Shown: piece after piece, positions 1-4,960 of the stretch
Position numbering within the stretch: position 1 is the stretch's first letter
How the letters are laid out: each line of letters starts with the position of its first letter
Assembly: GCF_031082345.1 (NCBI RefSeq)
Contig: NZ_JAVHLH010000164.1
Span: forward strand, 1-6,516
Direction: 5' to 3'
DNA from: Brevundimonas sp.
Lineage (GTDB): Bacteria > Pseudomonadota > Alphaproteobacteria > Caulobacterales > Caulobacteraceae
DNA: 6,516 bases
Program-made: the position numbers and the translations under genes
Notes under the pieces: model-generated
Told to the model about the DNA's origin: nothing
The model's input: the letters and a program-made list of their open reading frames with translations, nothing else
Databases searched by the model: none

Positions 1-748
1 CCTCCTCGGGATCGGGATCGAGGTCGCGGCGGCCCGGCTCCATGGTCGCGCCGATGACGACCCCGCCGGCGGCCGGTGCGGCGTAGACGCCGGGGGCGCG
101 AACCACCCGCCCGGGGCCTTCGACCGCCACCTGGGTCAGCTGCCCCCGGATCGGCTGGATCGCCTCGACCAGGGCCGCGACGGGGGGCGGCAGGCCGGCG
201 ATGGCGGCGGCGGCGCCGGTGGCGAGCACGAGCGTCGGTGCGAACCAGGTCCGGCCGTCTTCCGCCTCGACGCGCCAGCGGCGGGCGTCGCCCGTAAGGC
301 GCGCGACCCGTCCCCTGACCATGCTGAGCCCCGGCGTGCGGCCCAGGGCGGTCAGCGCCGCCCCAGGCTCGATGCGCCAGTCGTCCGGCGTGATCAGGCC
401 GGACGGCGCGGGGCGAGCCTCGAAGCCGAGTTCGCGCAGGCGTGCCACCGCCGCGGCGGCGTCAGGCCCCCGCCACTCGGCCCCCTCGTGGTGCAGGGCC
501 AGACCGTGGGCCTCGGCGAAGGCGGGCCACAGGTCGCGGGCGCGTTTCAGCAGGCCAGCCTGTTCAGGCGTGAGGTCCTCGAGCAGGGATTCCAGCGCCG
601 GAGCCAGCATGCCGGCGGCGACCGAGGAGGCGTTCGGCCCGCCCGGATCGATCACGGTCACCGCATGGCCCCGCCCCGCCAGTTCGGCGGCGGTGCAGAG
701 GCCGAGCACGCCGGCGCCGATGACGATCACATCCGGGGAAGAAGTCAC
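1..748 (-). CDS. thiO: FAD-dependent oxidoreductase, glycine oxidase ThiO-like (DAO family), C-terminus cut by window edge
   Basis: About 249 residues are visible, translated from the minus strand. The N-terminus carries the dinucleotide-binding fold: hydrophobic strand VIVI, then GAGVLG at residues 11-16, and the acidic Asp34 expected to bind the adenosine ribose of FAD. Residues 46-50 read GMLAP, preceded by a small-residue stretch, which is typical of ThiO. Further on come LATGA, IQPIRGQL (the PxRGQ element of ThiO) and VVIGATMEPG near the window edge. ThiO oxidises glycine to iminoglycine for the thiazole of thiamine; related DAO enzymes oxidise other amino acids. No thiS, thiG or thiE is visible, so substrate is uncertain. 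The start is GTG at 748: an in-frame TGA lies at 755-757, and the only nearby alternative is GTG at codon 7. There is no clear Shine-Dalgarno; a hairpin sits directly before the start. The gene follows pck by 45 bp on the same strand. Family assignment is strong; the thiO name is likely but not certain. Confidence 0.82.
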   Translation of the reverse strand, partial: MTSSPDVIVIGAGVLGLCTAAELAGRGHAVTVIDPGGPNASSVAAGMLAPALESLLEDLTPEQAGLLKRARDLWPAFAEAHGLALHHEGAEWRGPDAAAAVARLRELGFEARPAPSGLITPDDWRIEPGAALTALGRTPGLSMVRGRVARLTGDARRWRVEAEDGRTWFAPTLVLATGAAAAIAGLPPPVAALVEAIQPIRGQLTQVAVEGPGRVVRAPGVYAAPAAGGVVIGATMEPGRRDLDPDPEE

Positions 749-769
749 GGGCGATCAGATCGACCGCCC
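749..769 (-). promoter_or_regulatory. Hairpin abutting the thiO start codon
   Basis: Read on the minus strand, GGGCGGTC, loop GATCT, GATCGCCC forms an 8-bp stem with one G-U wobble and a 5-nt loop. Its 3' arm ends at base 749, directly next to the GTG start at 748. It fills the place where a ribosome binding site would be, and no purine-rich Shine-Dalgarno is visible. No run of T follows, so it is not a canonical intrinsic terminator for pck. It could damp thiO translation, protect a processed 3' end of pck, or be chance in GC-rich DNA. Confidence 0.4.
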
Positions 770-793
770 GGGACTCTTTTGCAAGCGCGCTGT

Positions 794-2641
794 CTATTCA
801 GCGGCGATGGCGGCGGCGCGGCTTTGCTCGATGCGGGCGGTCAGGGCGGCGTGCTGCTCCCACAGGGCCTGTGGCAGGCGATCACCGAACTTGTCGTAGA
901 AGGCGGGGATCAGGGCGGCTTCCTCGGCCCAGACGCCGGCGTCGACGTCGAGCAGGGTCGACAAATCGGCCTCGGTCAGGTCGAGACCCGACAGGTCGAG
1001 CGCCTCGCGGGTCGGGACGCGGCCGACCGGGGTGTCGACGGCCTCGGCCTCGCCGTCGAGGCGTTCGGCGATCCATTTGAGGACGCGGGCGTTGTCGCCG
1101 AAGCCCGGCCAGACGAATTTGCCGTCGTCGTTCTTGCGGAACCAGTTGACGAAGTAGAGGCGCGGCAGCTTGGCGGCGTCGGTGCGGTCCTTCATCGACA
1201 GCCAGTGGGCGAAATAGTCGCCCATGTTGTAGCCGCAGAAGGGCAGCATGGCGAAGGGATCGCGGCGCAGCTCGCCGATGGCGTTCTCGGCGGCGGCGGT
1301 GCCTTCGGAGGCCACCGACGAGCCCATGAAGACGCCGTGGTCCCAATCGAAGGCTTCGGTGACCAGCGGCACGGCCGAGGCGCGGCGGCCGCCGAACAGG
1401 ATGGCGTCGATCGGCACGCCCTTCGGATCTTCCCACTCGGGGGCGATGGTCGGGCACTGGTGCGCCGGGGCGGCGAAGCGCGCGTTCGGATGGGCCGCCG
1501 GCTCGCCGGAGGCCGGATCGTGCGGCCGGCCCTTCCAGTTGGTCAGACCCTCCGGCGCTTCCCTGGTCAGGCCTTCCCACCAGACGTCGCCGTCGGTGGT
1601 CAGGGCGGTGTTGGTGAAGACGGTGTTGGTGGCCATGGTGGCCAGGGCGTTCTGGTTGGTGTTGCGGCTGGTGCCGGGGGCGACGCCGAAGAAGCCGGCC
1701 TCGGGGTTCACGGCGTAGAGCCGGCCGTCCTCGCCGAAGCGCATCCAGGCGATGTCGTCACCGATGGTCTCGGCCTTCCAGCCCTCCAGGGTCGGCTGGA
1801 GCATGGCCAGATTGGTCTTGCCGCAGGCCGAGGGGAAGGCGGCGGCGACGTATTTGGCGCGGCCCTTCGGATCGGTCAGCTTGAGGATCAGCATATGCTC
1901 GGCCAGCCAGCCCTCGTCGCGGGCCATGACCGAGGCGATGCGCAGGGCGTAGCATTTCTTGCCCAACAGGGCGTTGCCGCCGTAGCCGGAGCCGTAGGAC
2001 CAGATCTCGCGGGTCTCGGGGAAGTGGACGATCCACTTGTCGTCATTGCAGGGCCACGGCACGTCAGCCTGGCCTTCGGCGAGCGGCGCGCCGAGGGTGT
2101 GGACGGCCGGCACGAAGACGCCGTCCTCGCCCATCAGGTCCAGCACCGGCTGGCCCATCCGGGTCATGATGCCCATCGAGATGGCGACATAGCCGCTGTC
2201 GGTGATCTCGACGCCGAGGGCGCTGAGCTCGGACCCCAGCGGGCCCATGGAGAAGGGCACGACATACATCGTCCGGCCGGCCATGCAGCCGTCGAACAGG
2301 CCGTTCAGGCGCTGACGCATCTCGACCGGCTCGGCCCAGTTGTTGGTCGGGCCGGCGTCGGCCTTGTCGGCCGGGCAGATGAAGGTGCGGCTCTCGACGC
2401 GGGCCACGTCCTTGGGATCGGAGGCGGCGTAGTAGCAGCCGGGGCGCTTCGCCGGGTCGAGTTCGCGCAGGGTGCCCTTGGCGATCAGGTCGGCGACGAT
2501 GGCCTGTTTCTCGGCTTCGGAGCCGTCGCACCAGTGGACGCGGGCGGGCTTCGTCAGGGCGGCGATCTGCTCGACCCAGGCGATGAGCGGCTGGTGCGCG
2601 GTCGGGGCCGGGTGAAGACCCGGGATGGCGGATGCGGTCAC
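794..2641 (-). CDS. pckG: Phosphoenolpyruvate carboxykinase, GTP-dependent
   Basis: This cytosolic enzyme converts oxaloacetate and GTP to PEP, CO2 and GDP, the entry step of gluconeogenesis. The protein has 615 residues, normal for the GTP family, and looks intact. Visible signatures, with approximate residues: VESRTFICP (83-91, PEP-binding Arg), NNWAEP (100-105), [17 protein letters not shown] (from 221, with a metal-ligand Lys), AEHMLIL (metal-ligand His about 249), the P-loop FPSACGKTN (269-277, with the family's reactive Cys), GDDIAW (294-299), GRRASAVPL (418-426), [11 protein letters not shown] (470-480) and [19 protein letters not shown] (499-517). These mark the GTP rather than the ATP family. 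The start is GTG at 2641: AGGAGAG lies 5 nt upstream, and the resulting N-terminus, [17 protein letters not shown], resembles actinobacterial PckG N-termini. A longer reading from TTG at 2710 would start inside the inverted repeat and is unlikely. The stop is TAG at 794-796. The DUF938 gene is divergent upstream and the ThiO-like gene lies downstream. Confidence 0.97.
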   Translation of the reverse strand: MTASAIPGLHPAPTAHQPLIAWVEQIAALTKPARVHWCDGSEAEKQAIVADLIAKGTLRELDPAKRPGCYYAASDPKDVARVESRTFICPADKADAGPTNNWAEPVEMRQRLNGLFDGCMAGRTMYVVPFSMGPLGSELSALGVEITDSGYVAISMGIMTRMGQPVLDLMGEDGVFVPAVHTLGAPLAEGQADVPWPCNDDKWIVHFPETREIWSYGSGYGGNALLGKKCYALRIASVMARDEGWLAEHMLILKLTDPKGRAKYVAAAFPSACGKTNLAMLQPTLEGWKAETIGDDIAWMRFGEDGRLYAVNPEAGFFGVAPGTSRNTNQNALATMATNTVFTNTALTTDGDVWWEGLTREAPEGLTNWKGRPHDPASGEPAAHPNARFAAPAHQCPTIAPEWEDPKGVPIDAILFGGRRASAVPLVTEAFDWDHGVFMGSSVASEGTAAAENAIGELRRDPFAMLPFCGYNMGDYFAHWLSMKDRTDAAKLPRLYFVNWFRKNDDGKFVWPGFGDNARVLKWIAERLDGEAEAVDTPVGRVPTREALDLSGLDLTEADLSTLLDVDAGVWAEEAALIPAFYDKFGDRLPQALWEQHAALTARIEQSRAAAIAAE

Positions 2642-2646
2642 TCGAA

Positions 2647-2653
2647 CTCTCCT
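2647..2653 (-). promoter_or_regulatory. pck ribosome binding site
   Basis: On the minus strand AGGAGAG lies 5 nt before the GTG at 2641. It is the best Shine-Dalgarno in the window and decides the pck start in favour of GTG 2641 over in-frame upstream codons. Confidence 0.85.
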
Positions 2654-2692
2654 GACGTCTGCCCGGCGATCTGTCGCCGCCGTGGCGCTCCC

Positions 2693-2710
2693 TTGCGTGA
2701 GATCACGCAA
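2693..2710. promoter_or_regulatory. 18-bp inverted repeat, candidate operator in the pck leader
   Basis: TTGCGTGA, a 2-nt centre (GA), then TCACGCAA: both 8-bp arms match perfectly. It lies 52-69 nt upstream of the pck start and about 135 nt upstream of the DUF938 gene. Its two-fold symmetry and position fit a dimeric repressor site, or an RNA stem in the leader (a 2-nt loop would force the stem to open at the top). It is not a CRP/FNR site of standard spacing. The regulator is unknown. LacI/GalR-type control of pck is known in rhizobia (PckR), but no regulator gene is visible here. Confidence 0.6.
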
Positions 2711-2728
2711 TGTTTCAGCGGGAATGAC

Positions 2729-2750
2729 ACTTTAGCGGACGCAAGGTCAA
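2729..2750 (-). promoter_or_regulatory. Possible pck promoter elements
   Basis: On the minus strand TTGACC (2745-2750) and GCTAAAGT (2729-2736) resemble the -35 and the GCTANAWC-type -10 described for the housekeeping sigma factor of Caulobacter. The distance between TTGACC and TAAAGT is only 10 nt, too short, so the pairing is doubtful. TTGCAG (2754-2759) is another -35 option at 19 nt. If GCTAAAGT is the -10, transcription would begin near 2722-2725 and the inverted repeat would lie just downstream, as for a roadblock operator. No convincing promoter was seen for the divergent plus-strand genes in 2711-2844. Confidence 0.3.
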
Positions 2751-2844
2751 CCGCTGCAAGTTTCAACCCTGTGCGCGCGGCGGCCGTCGCCTCGCCGGCA
2801 TAATTCCGGTCGCGGCGGGCGGCGCGGCGGAGTATCCGACCGCC

Positions 2845-3483
2845 ATGCAGACGATGGATCCGATCACCGCGCCCCCCGGAGGCGCCCTCGCCTCGCCCGC
2901 CGTTGCGAGGAATACGGCCCCGATTCTCGAGGTGCTGAGGACGCATCTGCCGGCGCGGGGCGAGGTGCTGGAGATCGCCGCGGGGTCGGGCGAGCACGCC
3001 GCCGCCTTCGCCGGGGCCCTGCCGGGGCTGGCGTGGACGCCGAGCGATCCGTCGGCCGAGGCCCGGGCCAGCATCGCGGCCTGGGCCGGAGCGGCGGGTC
3101 TGGCCAACCTGAAGCCGCCGCTGGCGCTGGACGTGCTGGACGAGGCGACCTGGCCCGAGGGGCCGTTCGCGGCCGTGGTCTGCATCAACATGATCCACAT
3201 CAGCCCGTGGGCGGCGACGGAGGGGCTGATGCGGCTGGCCGGACGGGTGCTGCCGGTCGGGGGGCTGCTGGCGACCTATGGGCCGTACCGGGAGGCCGAG
3301 GTCCTGTTGGCCCCTTCCAATGCGGCCTTCGACGAGAGCCTGAAGGCGCGGGACCCGGCTTGGGGGCTGCGCGACCGGGACGAGGTGGCGGCGGCGGCGA
3401 AGGCGGAGGGGCTGGCGCTGACCCGGCGGGTCGAGATGCCGGCCAATAATCTGATGCTGCTGTTCCGGAAGGTGGGCGGATGA
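2845..3483 (+). CDS. DUF938 family SAM-dependent methyltransferase (METTL26-like)
   Basis: The 212-residue protein matches the DUF938 family along its whole length. Visible blocks: SPAVARNTAPILEVL (17-31), SAM-binding motif I VLEIAAGSGEH (41-51), WTPSDPS (64-70) where an acidic residue is expected to contact SAM, PPLALDV (91-97), CINMIHISPW (113-122), GGLLATYGPYR (139-149), PSNAAFDESLKARDPAWGLRD (157-177) and MPANNL (198-203). The family is widespread in Proteobacteria and includes human METTL26; to my knowledge no substrate is firmly established. A cytosolic methyltransferase is inferred from the fold. ATG at 2845 gives a short N-terminal lead as in relatives; GGAG at 2829-2832 is 12 nt upstream, a long spacing, so ATG at 2854 is also possible. 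The stop TGA (3481-3483) overlaps the ATG of the pseudouridine synthase, implying one transcript and coupled translation. Confidence 0.92.
   Translation: MQTMDPITAPPGGALASPAVARNTAPILEVLRTHLPARGEVLEIAAGSGEHAAAFAGALPGLAWTPSDPSAEARASIAAWAGAAGLANLKPPLALDVLDEATWPEGPFAAVVCINMIHISPWAATEGLMRLAGRVLPVGGLLATYGPYREAEVLLAPSNAAFDESLKARDPAWGLRDRDEVAAAAKAEGLALTRRVEMPANNLMLLFRKVGG
3467..3472 (+). promoter_or_regulatory. rluF ribosome binding site inside the DUF938 gene
   Basis: GGAAGG lies 7 nt before the ATG at 3480, within the last codons of the methyltransferase gene. It supports the 3480 start and the 4-nt ATGA overlap. Confidence 0.65.
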
Positions 3484-4253
3484 GTCTGTCGAGGACGTAC
3501 GAGGGTGCCGAGCCCGGCCGGCTGAACAAATTCATGGGCCAGTCCGGCATCTGCTCGCGGCGCGAGGCCGATGCGCTGATCGCCGAAGGGCTGGTCTCGG
3601 TCGACGGCGAGGTGGTCACCGACGCGGGGCGCAAGCTGCAGCCGGGGCAGACGCTGACGTTGAACGAGCGGGCCACGGCGGCGCTGGCCGAGGGCGTGAC
3701 CATCGTGATGCACAAGCCGGTGGGCTATGTCTCGGGTCAGCCGGAGCCCAACAAGCTGCCGGCGGTCCGGCTGGTCACCGACAACAACCGCGTCGGCGAG
3801 GGCGTGACGCCGGCGGACGAGGTCTCCCTGCCTCCGATCGGGCGGCTGGACGAGGATTCGCGGGGGCTGCTGCTGCTGTCCTCGGACGGGGTGGTGGCCA
3901 AGGCGGTGATCGGGCCCCAGTCGGATCTGGACAAGGAGTATCTGGTCCGGGTGGCCGGGGACGTCACCGAGAAGAAGCTGAAGATCCTGCGCCACGGCCT
4001 GATGCTGGACGGGCGGCAGCTGAAGCCGGCCTACGTGAGCCGGATGGAGACGCAGCGGCTGAAATTCATCCTGCGCGAGGGCCGCAACCGGCAGATCCGG
4101 CGGATGTGCGAGATGGTCGACCTCGAGGTCACGGATTTGATCCGTGTACGGATCGGTCCACTGAAGCTGGACAATCTGCCGGAGGGGAAGTGGCGGTTGC
4201 TGACGGCGGAGGAGCGGGCGGCGCTGGTAGACTCCCCCCCAGAAAAAAACTGA
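3480..4253 (+). CDS. rluF: 23S rRNA pseudouridine synthase, RluF/RluB-type
   Basis: The 257-residue protein isomerises a uridine of 23S rRNA to pseudouridine; E. coli RluF targets U2604. An N-terminal S4 RNA-binding domain covers about residues 13-60 (RLNKFMGQSGICSRREADALI, then LVSVDGEVV). The RsuA/RluB/E/F catalytic domain follows: MHKPVGYVS (77-85), the catalytic loop GRLDEDSRGLLLLSSDG (121-137) with nucleophile Asp124, DKEYLV (151-156), and the conserved EGRNRQIRRMCE (200-211) near the C-terminus. SGICSRREAD and the ending resemble E. coli RluF more than RluB. That homologue carries a further basic tail, which is absent here in the zero frame. A 20-odd-residue insertion (about 89-117) precedes the catalytic loop. 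The start is ATG 3480, overlapping the upstream stop. The last codons contain C7 and A7 runs and end GAA AAA AAC TGA, a canonical -1 slippery context. Family is certain; the target uridine is inferred. Confidence 0.9.
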   Translation: MSLSRTYEGAEPGRLNKFMGQSGICSRREADALIAEGLVSVDGEVVTDAGRKLQPGQTLTLNERATAALAEGVTIVMHKPVGYVSGQPEPNKLPAVRLVTDNNRVGEGVTPADEVSLPPIGRLDEDSRGLLLLSSDGVVAKAVIGPQSDLDKEYLVRVAGDVTEKKLKILRHGLMLDGRQLKPAYVSRMETQRLKFILREGRNRQIRRMCEMVDLEVTDLIRVRIGPLKLDNLPEGKWRLLTAEERAALVDSPPEKN

Positions 4254-4278
4254 GTCGATCGAGTCTACCGAGTCTACC
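4226..4278 (+). repeat. Tandem 9-bp repeats with an inverted copy across the rluF stop
   Basis: GAGTCTACC occurs twice in direct tandem at 4261-4269 and 4270-4278, preceded by a diverged copy, GAGTCGATC, at 4252-4260. A perfect inverted copy, GGTAGACTC, lies at 4226-4234 inside the rluF coding end. The inverted copy can pair with either perfect direct copy (9-bp stem, loop 26 or 35 nt) enclosing the C7, A7 and stop codon, so alternative RNA folds are possible. A small stem CCGAG/CTCGG (4268-4282, loop TCTAC) competes with these. No U-tract follows, so it is not a standard terminator. Confidence 0.6.
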
Positions 4279-4381
4279 TCGGGCGCTCAGGCGGTTCGAG
4301 TGTCAAAGACCGGAACTGCATCGTAGCAGGCCGGGGCGTCAGAATCGGTCGTAGGGCGTGGCCGCCGACGGCGGAAGCGGA

Positions 4382-4407
4382 CGGACGGCGCTTCGGTCCG
4401 GGCCGTC
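4382..4407 (-). terminator. Weak hairpin at the 3' end of the RibD-C-like gene
   Basis: On the minus strand, right at and after the TGA of the DHFR-like gene, two competing stems are possible: GACGGC/GCCGTC (4402-4407 with 4384-4389) and CGGAC/GTCCG (4396-4400 with 4382-4386). A further stem, CCGCC/GGCGG, lies at 4362-4374. None has a T-run, so they may be 3'-end stabilisers or part of a Rho-dependent end between the convergent genes; chance is also possible in such GC-rich DNA. The rest of 4279-4381 shows no gene. Confidence 0.25.
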
Positions 4408-4936
4408 AGGCCGGCGCATAGGTGAGTTCGATCGCCTCATCGCCGATCCGGCGGTGGGAGACGAGGCGTAGCCGCGGCCGGGGTCCGGCGAAGAACGGAT
4501 CGCCCCGCCCCAGCACGACCGGGTGCAGGCAAAGGCGATACTCGTCGATCAGGCCGAGGTCGGTCAGGCTATGCGCCAGAACCGGACCGCCCACGTAGAG
4601 CTCGCCCTCAAGCTCCTGCTTCAGACGGCGGACCACCGCCTCCACGTCGTCCGAAACCAGCGTGGCGTTGGGACCGACCGAGGTCAGGGTGCGCGATACG
4701 ATCCATTTGGGCTCGCGGTGCCACGCCGCCGCGAACTCGCGCAGGTCGGGGGTCCAGTCGGGATCGTCCTCCTCCCAGTAGCGCATGATCTCGTACAGGC
4801 GGCGGCCGTACAGGCTCCCCGCCGAGCCGCGCACCTGCTCGATGAAGTGGCGGAAGAGGACGGCGTCGGGCGCAAACCTGTCGTAATCGACGTAGCCGTC
4901 CAGCGAGACGTTCATTCCAAAGACGAGCCGGGCCAT
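4406..4936 (-). CDS. Dihydrofolate reductase-like protein (RibD C-terminal domain family)
   Basis: The 176-residue protein is one RibD-C/DHFR-fold domain, the size of YwjB/YyaP-like stand-alone members. The N-terminal strand LVFGMNVSLDGYVD (4-17) is typical of the family. YGRRLYEIMRYW (43-54) and KWIVSRTL (77-84) fit the middle of the fold. GELYVGGPVLAHSLTDLGLIDEYRL (111-135) contains the GG(P) turn that binds the NADPH phosphates in relatives, followed by HPVVLGRGDPFF. Members are usually annotated as deaminase/reductase-like, and their substrates are mostly unknown. It should not be read as the essential folate DHFR or as the riboflavin enzyme. ATG 4936 is preceded by AGGG 8 nt upstream (4945-4948). 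It starts 24 bp after the stop of the beta-propeller gene, so the two are probably co-transcribed. No signal peptide is seen; cytosolic. Confidence 0.88.
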   Translation of the reverse strand: MARLVFGMNVSLDGYVDYDRFAPDAVLFRHFIEQVRGSAGSLYGRRLYEIMRYWEEDDPDWTPDLREFAAAWHREPKWIVSRTLTSVGPNATLVSDDVEAVVRRLKQELEGELYVGGPVLAHSLTDLGLIDEYRLCLHPVVLGRGDPFFAGPRPRLRLVSHRRIGDEAIELTYAPA

Positions 4937-4960
4937 CCTGCGATCCCTATCAAGGCCCCC

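Noticed and set aside
2642..2710. N-terminal extension of pck from TTG at 2710
   Set aside because: The extra 23 residues do not resemble the family, the TTG falls inside the inverted repeat, and GTG 2641 has a strong Shine-Dalgarno and a family-like N-terminus.
2693..2710. Reading the palindrome as a CRP/FNR-type site
   Set aside because: GTGA and TCAC half-sites are separated by 2 nt rather than the usual 6 nt.
488..2803. A 771-codon plus-strand open frame antisense to pck and thiO
   Set aside because: Its translation is low-complexity Gly/Ala/His/Arg-rich with no family signature, while the opposite strand encodes an intact PEP carboxykinase with all motifs. Long antisense frames are expected opposite GC-rich genes.
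2638..3200. Minus-strand open frames (186 and 145 codons) across the DUF938 gene
   Set aside because: They oppose a gene with full-length family match and show only Arg/Ala/Pro-rich shadow sequence.
3200..3995. Minus-strand frames of 171 and 239 codons opposite the DUF938 and rluF genes
   Set aside because: No recognisable domain; they are shadows of two well-supported plus-strand genes.
4243..4249. A7 run read on the minus strand as the T-tract of an intrinsic terminator for the RibD-C-like gene
   Set aside because: The nearest minus-strand stem (CCGAG/CTCGG) ends 18 nt before the T-run and is only 5 bp; the distance from the gene end is about 155 nt.
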